A DNA stretch of 64,000 nt from DASSQJ01 sp963773655 (GTDB lineage Bacteria; Actinomycetota; Actinomycetes; Actinomycetales; Dermatophilaceae), in assembly GCA_963773655.1 (NCBI GenBank), contig CAVZBX010000001.1, positions 868,001-932,000 of the forward strand. The letters are read 5' to 3'. The position numbers and the translations under genes were made by a program. Positions 19,374-27,172 of the stretch are shown here, in pieces. Position 1 is the stretch's first letter. Each line of letters opens with the position of its first letter. The notes beneath the pieces are model-generated. The model was not told the origin of the DNA, ran no database searches, and saw nothing but the letters and a program-made list of their open reading frames with translations.

Positions 19374-19511
19374 TCAGGCGGCTGGGCGCTTGCGGAGCGT
19401 GACCGGCGCGCTCCAGCGCATCTCCATCCGGGTGCGACCGTCGGCTCCGACGACCGGGACCCAGCGGACGGCCAGACCGGTGTCGGTGGTGCGGGTGGCG
19501 ACCTTCTTCAT
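19374..19511 (-). CDS. 45-aa conserved-looking small protein
   Basis: ATG 19511 with GGGGGTCAG upstream encodes 45 residues: KKVATRTTDTG, then LAVRWVPVVGADGRTRMEMRW, then a short basic tail SAPVTLRKRPAA. The central RWVPVVGADGR-RMEMRW pattern is, from memory, shared by short unannotated actinobacterial proteins. It is basic, has no membrane segment and no cysteines. The function is unknown. It converges on pnp and shares the hairpin at 19321. Confidence 0.55.
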   Translation of the reverse strand: MKKVATRTTDTGLAVRWVPVVGADGRTRMEMRWSAPVTLRKRPAA

Positions 19512-19675
19512 CGCTGACCCCCTGTCGTTGGTCGGCTGTTCATCTTCCGTTCACCCACAGGGTACGGCATCCGGATGACGAAGGTGAACATCCGGTGAAC
19601 TCCACCCTGTCGGTCGATGCCGGTGGTCCACCGGCCGGCCGACCGCTGCCCGGAGTCGGGCCCGGCGCCGATGGC

Positions 19676-19681
19676 TAGGGT
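19676..19681 (+). promoter_or_regulatory. -10 hexamer of a predicted leaderless dapB transcript
   Basis: TAGGGT ends seven bases before ATG 19689, placing the transcription start at or next to the start codon. No ribosome site precedes the ATG. Confidence 0.6.
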
Positions 19682-19688
19682 GGCCGTC

Positions 19689-20438
19689 ATGGGTGCGACG
19701 CGGGTCTCGGTGATCGGTGCGGCCGGGCGGATGGGCGCCACGGTCTGCCGCGCGGTGGAGGAGGCCGACGGCCTCGAGCTCGTCGGGCGCTTCGACGCCG
19801 GGGACGAGCTGGGCGACCTCGCCGGTGCCGACGTGGCCGTCGAGTTCAGCGTCCCCGACGCCGCGCCGGGAAACGTGGCCCACTGCGTCGAGCGGGGGGT
19901 CCACGTCGTCGTCGGGACCAGCGGGTGGTCCGAGGAGCGGTTGGCGGCGCTGCGCGGGCACCTGGGGGACCAGCCGCGCGTCGGGGTCCTCGTCGCCCCG
20001 AACTTCGCGATCGGCGCCGTCCTGATGATGTCGTTCGCGCAGCGGGCGGCGCGGTTCTTCGAGTCCGTCGAGGTCGTCGAGCTGCACCACCCCGACAAGG
20101 TCGACGCGCCGTCCGGCACCGCGACGCGCACGGCGGACCTCGTCGGCGCCGCCCGTGAGGCGGCCGGCCTGGGTGCCGTCCCCGACGCCACGACCCACGA
20201 CCCGGACGGTGCCCGAGGCGCCCGCGTGCACGGCGTGCCCGTCCACTCGGTGCGGCTGCGCGGCCTGGTGGCGCACCAGGAGGTGCTCCTCGGTGGCCCG
20301 GGCGAGATGCTCACCCTGCGCCACGACTCCTTCGACCGGGCCTCGTTCATGGGCGGGGTGCTCCACGCGGTGCGCGAGGTGCCTGCCCACCCGGGACTCA
20401 CCGTGGGCCTCGAGCACTACCTCGGGCTCGACCGCTGA
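19689..20438 (+). CDS. dapB: 4-hydroxy-tetrahydrodipicolinate reductase
   Basis: 249 aa. N-terminal NAD(P)H-binding VSVIGAAGRMGATVCRAVE; catalytic region VVELHHPDKVDAPSGTA with the HH pair and Lys of the family; RGLVAHQEVLLGGPGEMLTLRHDS near the C-terminus. It reduces the DapA product in the lysine/diaminopimelate pathway. ATG 19689 is chosen over ATG 19671 because the TAGGGT hexamer fits a leaderless start there and because the Rossmann strand follows immediately. dapA lies 6 kb downstream, not in the same operon. Confidence 0.95.
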   Translation: MGATRVSVIGAAGRMGATVCRAVEEADGLELVGRFDAGDELGDLAGADVAVEFSVPDAAPGNVAHCVERGVHVVVGTSGWSEERLAALRGHLGDQPRVGVLVAPNFAIGAVLMMSFAQRAARFFESVEVVELHHPDKVDAPSGTATRTADLVGAAREAAGLGAVPDATTHDPDGARGARVHGVPVHSVRLRGLVAHQEVLLGGPGEMLTLRHDSFDRASFMGGVLHAVREVPAHPGLTVGLEHYLGLDR

Positions 20439-20553
20439 CCGAGGCGCGGTCAGCGCGGGCCGAGACGTGGGTCCGCTCGAGGAGGCACGACATGCCGGTG
20501 CCCCGCGCCCGTCATCGGCAGGTCCGGCAACCTCGCCCGGGCCGTGGGTCGGC

Positions 20554-20868
20554 TCAGCTCCAGCCGAGGGCGCGGAGGGCGGCCGCGACAGCGGCCGCCC
20601 CCACCACGACCACGAGGAAGTTCGCGCGCAGCACCAGCAGCACGACCGCCGCGGCCAGGGCGGCGGCGCGGGCGTCGAGGACGAGCGACCCGCCGTCGCC
20701 GACGAGGGTCTGCACCCCGACGAGCGCGGCGAGGAGCGCCACCGGCAGCAGCGTCGTGACCCGCGAGCGGCGCTCGCCCTCGACCCACCGCCGGGGCACG
20801 AGGTAGCCGCCGAGCTTGAGCCCGAACGCGAGCGCGCAGGCCAGCAGCACCGTGACCCAGGTGCTCAC
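20554..20868 (-). CDS. azlD: AzlD-type branched-chain amino acid exporter subunit
   Basis: 104 aa from GTG 20868. Small membrane protein with three to four hydrophobic segments (WVTVLLACALAFGLKLGGYLVP, TTLLPVALLAALVGVQTL, AALAAAVVLLVLRANFLVVVVGAAAVAAALRAL). The size and the position right behind azlC identify AzlD/YgaH. It overlaps azlC by four bases (GTGA). Together they form a two-part exporter of branched-chain amino acids or analogues. Confidence 0.85.
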   Translation of the reverse strand: MSTWVTVLLACALAFGLKLGGYLVPRRWVEGERRSRVTTLLPVALLAALVGVQTLVGDGGSLVLDARAAALAAAVVLLVLRANFLVVVVGAAAVAAALRALGWS

Positions 20869-21638
20869 GGGACCGGGTCCGATCCGGGGAGGCGTCCGTC
20901 GTCCCCCTCGAGGGAGGCCTCGTGCCGCCCGGGACGGCGCAGACCGACCGCCACGGCTGCGAGGGCGGCCAGGATGACGGGGAGCCCTGCGGGCAGGAAC
21001 GGGCTGGTCACGAGCGCGACGAAGACGGCGAGCACGGCGGTGGCGGCGGCATCGCCGCTGCGCAGGCGCGGCCAGAGCAGGGCGGCGAAGGCGGCCGCCG
21101 CCGCGGCGTCCAGGCCCCACTGGCGCGGGTCGCCGAGGGCGTTGCCGACGAGGGCCCCGACCAGGGTCATGAGGTTCCAGCCCACGAAGACCGCGACCCC
21201 GGTGAGCCAGAAGCCGCGCCGCGCCGCAGCCCGCTCGGGCTGGGCCAGCCCGACCGCGGTCGACTCGTCGATCGTCAGCTGCGCGGCGGCGAGCCGCCGG
21301 ATGCCGTGGACCCCGAGGAACCGTGAGGTCTGCAGGGCGTAGAGGCCGTTGCGCAGGCCGAGCAGCGTCGAGGTGGCGACCGCGGCCGCGCCACCCCCGC
21401 CGGCGCCGAGGATGCCGACGACGGCGAACTGCGACGCGCCGCTGAAGAGCAGCAGGCTGAGGGCCTGGGTCTGCCACACGTCGAGCCCGGACGTCACCGA
21501 CAGCGCCCCGAAGGAGATGCCGTAGGCCCCGGTGGCGCCCCCCACGGACAGCGACTGGCGCAGCACCGCGCGGCGCCGCCCGGGCGGGAGCGGATCGGTG
21601 TGCTCGGGACCCGCGTCGTCGGCCGCCGCCGCCGTCAT
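20865..21638 (-). CDS. azlC: AzlC family branched-chain amino acid exporter
   Basis: 257 aa. AzlC/YgaZ features: GISFGALSVTSGLDVWQTQALSLLLFSGASQFAVVGIL, then GLRNGLYALQTS and the QLTIDESTAVGLAQ motif, with about five membrane segments. It starts within the end of the upstream GNAT gene (ATGA overlap) and continues into azlD, so the ECH-GNAT-azlC-azlD stretch is one coupled transcript read leftward. Confidence 0.9.
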   Translation of the reverse strand: MTAAAADDAGPEHTDPLPPGRRRAVLRQSLSVGGATGAYGISFGALSVTSGLDVWQTQALSLLLFSGASQFAVVGILGAGGGGAAAVATSTLLGLRNGLYALQTSRFLGVHGIRRLAAAQLTIDESTAVGLAQPERAAARRGFWLTGVAVFVGWNLMTLVGALVGNALGDPRQWGLDAAAAAAFAALLWPRLRSGDAAATAVLAVFVALVTSPFLPAGLPVILAALAAVAVGLRRPGRHEASLEGDDGRLPGSDPVP

Positions 21639-22258
21639 CCGGCCGGCGGCGCGTCGAGCGCCGCGCTGAGCCGGACCTCCCGGAGGGTGTCGCCGTCGGG
21701 CGAGACCACGCGGTCCCGGTAGGCGCCGTCCGGGCCGAAGCCGGAGGAGGTGAGGAAGGTCCGGCCGTCCTCGTCGTCGGCCGGTAGCCAGGTGGCCACC
21801 GTCTCGGCACCGGCGTCGCGGAGCAGGTCGACGCCGGCGTTGAGCAGGCGGGACCCGTGGCCCTGCCGCCGTGCCGCCGGGTGGACGACGAGCAGGGTCA
21901 CCTCACCGGTGGCCGGGCTCGCATCCGGGTCCTGGCTGGGCCCGATGGCCGCGGCCCCCACCACCTGCTCACCCGCGCAGGCGACGAGCAGCCGGTGCAC
22001 GCCCCGGGGGGGCGCCTCGAGGCTGTCGCGCCAGGCGCGGGCGAACGGCTCGGGCTCGAACACGGCGACGACGTCGTCGGGAACCCGCCCGGAGTAGACG
22101 TCGCGGAACACCGCGGCCTGGACCATCCCGACGGCCGGCGCGTCGTTGGGGCGGGCGGCGCGGACGCTGGCGTCCGCGAGCGGGCCGGGTTCGTGGCCGG
22201 GCCCGTGGTCGTGCCCGTGGTTCTGCCCGTGATCGTGGTCGTGGCCGTGCTCGCTCAT
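21635..22258 (-). CDS. GNAT N-acetyltransferase with a histidine-rich N-terminus
   Basis: 207 aa. Residues 1-27 contain nine His in HG/HD repeats (EHGHDHDHGQNHGHDHGPGH), like the metal-binding loops of nickel or zinc chaperones. Residues 30 onward are a GNAT domain (SVRAARPNDAPAVGMVQAAVF; acetyl-CoA loop VHPAARRQGHGSRLL). It sits between an enoyl-CoA hydratase and azlCD with one- and four-base overlaps. The His tract may bind metal; whether it matters for catalysis is unknown. Confidence 0.8.
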   Translation of the reverse strand: MSEHGHDHDHGQNHGHDHGPGHEPGPLADASVRAARPNDAPAVGMVQAAVFRDVYSGRVPDDVVAVFEPEPFARAWRDSLEAPPRGVHRLLVACAGEQVVGAAAIGPSQDPDASPATGEVTLLVVHPAARRQGHGSRLLNAGVDLLRDAGAETVATWLPADDEDGRTFLTSSGFGPDGAYRDRVVSPDGDTLREVRLSAALDAPPAG

Positions 22259-22989
22259 CAGGCCCCCCGGAACCGCGGGTCACGGCGCTCGCGGAAGGCG
22301 GCGCGCCCCTCGACGAGGTCGTCGCTGCGCCAGGCCCGGGCGAACGCGGCCTCGTACCGGGCGACCTCGGCGTGGTTGTCGTGGTGGGCGTCGAAGCCGG
22401 TCTTGGAGCCGGACTGGGTGAGCGGAGCCAGGCGTGCGGCGCGGGTGGCGACGTCGAGCGCGGCGTCGAGCCCGCCGCGCACCTGCGCGAAGCCGAGCCG
22501 CTCGGCGTCGGCGGCGTCGAGGACGGCCGCGGTGAGGACCATGTGCCGCGCCGCGCCCTCGCCCCAGAACCGGGCGAGGCGGTCGAGGGTCCAGTGGTCG
22601 ACCATGAGCCCGAGACGCGCCACAGGCACGGCGAACCTCGCGTCGTCGGCAACGACCCGCACGTCGCAGGCGAGCGCCAGCTGCATGCCGAGGCCCATGC
22701 ACGAACCCTCGACGGCCGCCACCGTCGTCACCGGCACCGAGGCCAGGTGCTCGAGCACCTCGGCGAGCCGCTGCGTGAACGAGACGTCCTCGAGCTCGGT
22801 GAGGTCGGCCCCCGAGCAGAAGTGGCCCCCGGCCCCGGTGAGGACCACGGCGCGGGCGGGTGCAGCGAGGGCCGAGTCGACCGCGCCCTGCAGCTCCTCG
22901 AGCCCCTCGAGGTTCAGCGCGTTGCGCCGCTGCTGGCGGTCGATCGTCAGGACGACGACGTCGTCGGTGGTACGGGTGTGGACGGGCAC
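22258..22989 (-). CDS. Enoyl-CoA hydratase/isomerase family protein
   Basis: 243 aa from GTG 22989. Crotonase fold: NALNLEGLEELQGAVDSAL, GGHFCSGADLTELEDVSF (first oxyanion-hole region), TVAAVEGSCMGLGMQLALACDVRVVADDARFAVP (second). Substrate not evident; hydration or isomerisation of an acyl-CoA is likely. GTG is preceded at seven bases by TAGGGT (minus strand), so it is the leaderless first gene of the ECH-GNAT-azlCD unit. Confidence 0.88.
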   Translation of the reverse strand: MPVHTRTTDDVVVLTIDRQQRRNALNLEGLEELQGAVDSALAAPARAVVLTGAGGHFCSGADLTELEDVSFTQRLAEVLEHLASVPVTTVAAVEGSCMGLGMQLALACDVRVVADDARFAVPVARLGLMVDHWTLDRLARFWGEGAARHMVLTAAVLDAADAERLGFAQVRGGLDAALDVATRAARLAPLTQSGSKTGFDAHHDNHAEVARYEAAFARAWRSDDLVEGRAAFRERRDPRFRGA

Positions 22990-22996
22990 GCCCCCG

Positions 22997-23002
22997 ACCC
23001 TA
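22997..23002 (-). promoter_or_regulatory. -10 hexamer of a predicted leaderless enoyl-CoA hydratase transcript
   Basis: On the minus strand TAGGGT ends seven bases before GTG 22989. Confidence 0.6.
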
Positions 23003-23067
23003 CCGAGGCCGGCGTGCCGTCCCTGGTCCGCGGTCCGCCGGTGGTCCGGCATCGGCGACGATGGGGC

Positions 23068-23967
23068 ATGACCTACTCCATCGTCGCCCGGTGCCCGGAC
23101 ACCGGGATGCTCGGCATCGGCATCGCCACCTGCCTGCCGGCGGTGGGAAAGATCGCCCGCTTCCTCCGGCCCGGCGTGGGCGTGGTCGCCTCCCAGGCAC
23201 GGCTCCTCCCCGCGCACGGCACCAGGGTCCTCGACGGGCTGCGTGCCGGCGAGTCCCCGGCGGATGCCCTCGCCGCCTCGCTACGGCTCGACGAGGACTC
23301 CGGGCACCGACAGGTGGCAGTGGTGGCCGCCGACGGGACGACCGCCGCCCACACGGGTGGGCGGTGCATCCCGTACGCCGGTCACGCCACGGGGCAGGGG
23401 TACTCGGCTCAGGCGAACATGATGGTCGCGCCGGGGGTGCCCGAGGCCATGGCCGCCGCCTTCGAGGCGGCCCGGGGGCGCCACCTCGCCGAGCGCATCG
23501 TCGACGCCCTCGATGCGGCGGAGGCCCTCGGCGGCGACATCCGGGGCCGGCAGTCGGCGGCCGTCCACGTCCAGCGACGGGAGGCGACCGGGGACCTGCT
23601 CGTCGACCTCGAGGTCGACGTCCGGGTCGACGCGGACCCGGAGCCACTGGTCCCGCTGCGGAGGATCGTCCGCCTCGAGCTCGGCCACGACGAGGGCGCG
23701 GCCGCGGCGAGGGCCGTGGAGGCCGGCGACCTCGACGCCGCCGCATCCCACCACCACGCGGCCACCGACCTCGCGCTGCAGGACCCCCAGGTGCTGTTCT
23801 GGCACGCGGTGGCACTGGCGGGAGCGGGGCACGCGGAGGAGGCGGTCCGGACCTGGGCGGGGCTGACCGCATGCCCGGGGACCGGGCGATGGGCCGAGCT
23901 GCTCGACCGGATGGTCGCCGTGGGGCTCCTCGACGAGCAGGTGCGCCGCGTGCTCGTCGACAGCTGA
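23068..23967 (+). CDS. DUF1028 family (Ntn-hydrolase-like) protein
   Basis: 299 aa. The DUF1028 domain shows MTYSIVARCPDTGMLGIGIATCLPAVG, GVGVVASQA, GYSAQANMM and GDIRGRQSAA, the conserved glycine and asparagine positions of this family, which has an Ntn-hydrolase-like fold and unproven activity. After about residue 215 comes a helical, TPR-like tail (HHHAATDLALQDPQVLFWHAVALAGAGHAEEAVRTW). GACGAT ends five bases before the ATG. Divergent from the ECH operon. Confidence 0.82.
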   Translation: MTYSIVARCPDTGMLGIGIATCLPAVGKIARFLRPGVGVVASQARLLPAHGTRVLDGLRAGESPADALAASLRLDEDSGHRQVAVVAADGTTAAHTGGRCIPYAGHATGQGYSAQANMMVAPGVPEAMAAAFEAARGRHLAERIVDALDAAEALGGDIRGRQSAAVHVQRREATGDLLVDLEVDVRVDADPEPLVPLRRIVRLELGHDEGAAAARAVEAGDLDAAASHHHAATDLALQDPQVLFWHAVALAGAGHAEEAVRTWAGLTACPGTGRWAELLDRMVAVGLLDEQVRRVLVDS

Positions 23968-24000
23968 GCCACATCCCGGCGCAGGCGTGGGGGCAGTCCC

Positions 24001-24006
24001 TACGCT
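24001..24006 (+). promoter_or_regulatory. -10 hexamer of a predicted leaderless SMP-30-like transcript
   Basis: TACGCT ends six bases before ATG 24013; no ribosome site is present. Confidence 0.6.
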
Positions 24007-24012
24007 GGGACG

Positions 24013-24952
24013 ATGCTGCTCCCTCTCACCGTCGTGCCCGTGCCCGGGCCCGGGGCCGAGGACGTCCTCGTCGGGGAGGACGGCCGGGTGTGGACCGGCA
24101 CCGCGGACGGTGGGCTGCACGTGCACGACCCGGCGGACGGGTCGGTCACCACGGTCACGACCACGGGGGGCCGCCCCCTGGGTCTGGAGTGGCTGCCCGA
24201 CGGCCGGCTCCTCGTGTGCGACGCCCGACGCGGCCTGCTCGCGGTCGACACGCGGGCGGGCACGGTGGAGACGCTCGCGACCGAGGCGGAGGGTCGCTCC
24301 CTCCTGGTGACGAACAACGCCGCGGTGGCCGCCGACGGCACCGTGTGGTTCACCGACAGCAGCGCCTTCCACCCGGTCGAGGACTGGCGCGACGACCTCA
24401 TCGCCCACACCCGCAGCGGCCGGCTGCTGCGCCGCGCGCCGGACGGCGCGGTCGAGACCGTCGTGGGTGGGCTCGCCTACGCCAACGGCGTCGCCCTGAC
24501 GCCCTCCGGCGACGCCGTCCTCGTCGCCGAGACCGCCACCCGGCGGATCTGCCGGGTGGCCCTGCGCGACGGCGAACCCGGCCCGGTCACCACCTGGGTG
24601 GCGGACCTACCCGGGCACCCCGACAACATCGCGCTCGGCAGCGACGGTCTCGTCTGGGTGACCGTGGCCTCGCCCACGGACCGGGTGCTGCGCCTGCTCC
24701 AGCGCGGCCCCGAGGCGCTGCGCCGTCTGGCCCTGCGCGCCCCCGAGCGGCTCAAGCCCGAGCCGAAGCGCACCGCACGGGTGCTGGCGCTGCGCGAGGA
24801 CGCCACGGTGGTGCACGACCTGCGCTTCGACGCCACCCGCTGGCACCTGGCGACCGGGGTGCGCGAGCACCGGGGCCGGGTCTGGCTCGGCAGCCTGCTC
24901 GAGCCGGCGATCGCCGTGGGCCAGGTGCCGGGTGCTCAGGACGCGTTCGTAG
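24013..24952 (+). CDS. SMP-30/gluconolactonase and strictosidine-synthase-like beta-propeller protein
   Basis: About 310 aa of six-bladed propeller sequence: GLEWLPDGRLLVCDARRGLL, NNAAVAADGTVWFTDSS, YANGVALTPSGDAVLVAE and LPGHPDNIALGSDG, the last typical of strictosidine-synthase-like proteins. It probably hydrolyses a lactone or ester; the substrate is unknown. The frame as read stays open to 25443, fully antisense to folA, which is implausible. TAG 24950-24952 in the next frame ends the protein right after EPAIAVGQVPGAQ if one base is removed between 24939 and 24949. The same correction gives folA its natural stop. Confidence 0.75.
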
Positions 24953-25404
24953 ACGACGCGGGTCCAGCCCTCGGCGGGCTCGCGCGACACCTCTCGCCAT
25001 CCGGACCGGTCCCAGTCGGGGAAGCGGGTGTCGCCCTCCGGCTCGGCGTCGACCTCGGTGAGGACGATGCGGTGCGCGTACGGCAGCGCCTCGGCGTAGA
25101 CCTGCGCCCCGCCCGCGACGTACACCTCGTCGGCCGGTCCGGCGAGGGCCAGCGCCTCGGGGAAGGTGTGCGCGACCTCCACGCCCGCGTGGTGCCAGTC
25201 GCGGTCGCGGGTGAGGACGATGGTGCGCCGGCCCGGCAGGGGCCTGCCCACGCCCTCGAAGGTCCGTCGTCCCATGACGAGGGTGTGGCCCATCGTCGTG
25301 GCCTTGAAGCGGCGCAGCTCGTCGGGCAGGTGCCACGGCATCCCGCCGTCGCGCCCGATGACGCCGTTGCGGGCGACGGCCGCGATGAGGCTGATCCTGG
25401 TCAT
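24936..25404 (-). CDS. folA: Dihydrofolate reductase
   Basis: The DHFR domain is complete over about 157 residues: ISLIAAVARNGVIGRDGGMPWHLPDELRRFK, LVMGRRTFEG, RRTIVLTRD, EVYVAGGAQVYAEALP, and DTRFPDWDRSGW, ending WTRVVYERV. It reduces dihydrofolate formed by ThyA. The ATG overlaps the thyA stop by four bases. As read, the frame runs on to 24607 through antisense sequence; TGA at 24938-24936 in the next frame is the expected stop and is reached if one base between 24939 and 24949 is extra. Confidence 0.9.
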
Positions 25405-26210
25405 ACCGCGATCGGCGCCTTGATCGAGGGGTGGGCGTCGTAGCCGACGAGCTCGAAGTCCTCGAGCTCGTAGGCGTCGATGGAGTCGCGGGGGGCGATC
25501 CGCATCGTCGGGAGCGCACGCGGCTCACGGGTGAGCTGGAGCCGGGCCTGCTCGAGGTGGTTCGAGTACAGGTGGGCGTCCCCGAGGGTGTGGACGAAGT
25601 GGCCGGCGCGCAGGCCGGTCTGCGCCGCGGTCATCATCGTCAGCAGGGCGTAGCTCGCGATGTTGAACGGCACCCCGAGGAAGACGTCGGCGCTGCGCTG
25701 GTAGAGCTGGCAGTCGAGGAACGCCGGGCCGCCGTCGGCTGCGGGCCGCACGTAGAACTGGAACATCGTGTGGCAGGGCGGGAGCGCCATGTCGTCGACG
25801 TCGGCGACGTTCCACGCCGAGACGATGTGCCGCCGACTGTCGGGGTTGCTGCGCAGCGACTCGACCACCCGGGCGATCTGGTCGACCCGCCGTCCGTCCG
25901 GGGTGGGCCAGGAGCGCCACTGGTGCCCGTAGACCGGCCCGAGGTCGCCGTCGGCGTCGGCCCACTCGTCCCAGATGGTGATGCCGCGCTCCCGGAGCCA
26001 CCGGACGTTGGTGTCGCCACGCAGGAACCAGAGCAGCTCGCCGGTGATCGAGCGGAGGTGCAGCTTCTTGGTGGTCAGCACCGGGAAGCCCTCGCCGAGG
26101 TCGAAGCGCATCTGGTACCCGAAGACGCTGCGGGTGCCCGTGCCCGTGCGGTCCGCCTTCTCGACCCCGTGGGTGAGGACGTGGTCGAGCAGGTCGAGGT
26201 ACTGGCGCAC
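25401..26210 (-). CDS. thyA: Thymidylate synthase
   Basis: 269 aa from GTG 26210. Canonical ThyA: DRTGTGTRSVFGYQMRFDL, FLRGDTNVRWL, IWDEWAD, YGHQWR, catalytic LPPCHTMFQFYV, and SADVFLGVPFNIASYALL. It converts dUMP to dTMP. The GTG is preceded at six bases by TAGGCT (minus strand), predicting a leaderless mRNA. Followed by folA with an ATGA overlap, and divergent from dapA. Confidence 0.97.
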   Translation of the reverse strand: MRQYLDLLDHVLTHGVEKADRTGTGTRSVFGYQMRFDLGEGFPVLTTKKLHLRSITGELLWFLRGDTNVRWLRERGITIWDEWADADGDLGPVYGHQWRSWPTPDGRRVDQIARVVESLRSNPDSRRHIVSAWNVADVDDMALPPCHTMFQFYVRPAADGGPAFLDCQLYQRSADVFLGVPFNIASYALLTMMTAAQTGLRAGHFVHTLGDAHLYSNHLEQARLQLTREPRALPTMRIAPRDSIDAYELEDFELVGYDAHPSIKAPIAV

Positions 26211-26216
26211 GTGGCG

Positions 26217-26222
26217 AGCCTA
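26217..26222 (-). promoter_or_regulatory. -10 hexamer of a predicted leaderless thyA-folA transcript
   Basis: Minus-strand TAGGCT ends six bases before GTG 26210. Confidence 0.6.
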
Positions 26223-26271
26223 CCGGCGGCCGCCGGGTCGGTCCCCGCGCCTCGCCACGCCCCGGCGCGAC

Positions 26272-26277
26272 TACGCT
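26272..26277 (+). promoter_or_regulatory. -10 hexamer of a predicted leaderless dapA-rnj transcript
   Basis: TACGCT ends seven bases before ATG 26285. It and the thyA hexamer lie back to back within 75 bases. Confidence 0.6.
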
Positions 26278-26284
26278 GGCCCGC

Positions 26285-27172
26285 ATGACGTCATCCCCCT
26301 TCGGCCGTGTCCTCACCGCGATGGTGACCCCCATGTCGCCGGGCGGAGAGGTCGACGAGAAGGGGGTCGACGCCCTCGTCGACCACCTCCTCGTGCTCGG
26401 CCACGACGGCATCGTCGTCAACGGCACGACCGGCGAGTCGGCGACGCTCTCCGACGACGAGTCGATCGAGGCGGTCCGGCGGGTCAAGGAGCGGGCCGGC
26501 GACCGTGCCCGGGTGGTGGCCGGGGTGGGCTCCAACGACACCGCCCACTCGGTGCACATGGCGCGGCGCGCGCTCGACGCCGGGGCCGACGCGCTCCTCC
26601 TCGTCTCGCCGTACTACACCAAGCCGCCTCAGGCGGGCCTGGTCGCGCACTGCCGGGCCGTGGCCGACACCACCGACCTCCCGGTGATGCTCTACGACAT
26701 CCCCGGGCGCACCGGCGTCCCGTTCGCCCCCGAGACCCTCGTCGAGCTCGCCGGACACCCGAACATCCGCGCGGTCAAGGACGCCAAGGGCGATCCGTGG
26801 GCCGCCACCAAGGTCATGGCCGCCACCGACCTGCTGTGGTTCAGCGGCGACGACGCGGCGAACCTCCACCTGCTCGCGCTCGGGGCCACCGGGGTCGTCT
26901 CCGTCGTCGGCCACGTCGCCGGCGACCGGTACCGCGCCATGCTCGACGCGGTCGACCGCGGCGACCTCGAGGAGGCCCGCCGCATCCACGTCGCGCTCGT
27001 CCCCGTGGTCGAGGCGATCATGACCCCGTCGCAGGGCGCCATCATGGCCAAGGCCGCCCTCGTCGAGCTCGGCGTCATCGAGTCGGCGCACGTCCGGCTC
27101 CCGCTCGTCGAGTCACCACCGGAGCACCTCGATGCCCTCCGGTCCGCCCTCGCGACGCTGACCACCCGATGA
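26285..27172 (+). CDS. dapA: 4-hydroxy-tetrahydrodipicolinate synthase
   Basis: 295 aa TIM-barrel. GIVVNGTTGESATLSDDE, SPYYTKPPQAGLVAH (Tyr of the catalytic triad), LYDIPGRTGV, and the Schiff-base lysine in IRAVKDAKGD near residue 165. Condenses pyruvate with aspartate semialdehyde, the first committed step to lysine and diaminopimelate. Its stop overlaps the rnj start (ATGA), the common actinobacterial dapA-rnj pair. Confidence 0.96.
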   Translation: MTSSPFGRVLTAMVTPMSPGGEVDEKGVDALVDHLLVLGHDGIVVNGTTGESATLSDDESIEAVRRVKERAGDRARVVAGVGSNDTAHSVHMARRALDAGADALLLVSPYYTKPPQAGLVAHCRAVADTTDLPVMLYDIPGRTGVPFAPETLVELAGHPNIRAVKDAKGDPWAATKVMAATDLLWFSGDDAANLHLLALGATGVVSVVGHVAGDRYRAMLDAVDRGDLEEARRIHVALVPVVEAIMTPSQGAIMAKAALVELGVIESAHVRLPLVESPPEHLDALRSALATLTTR

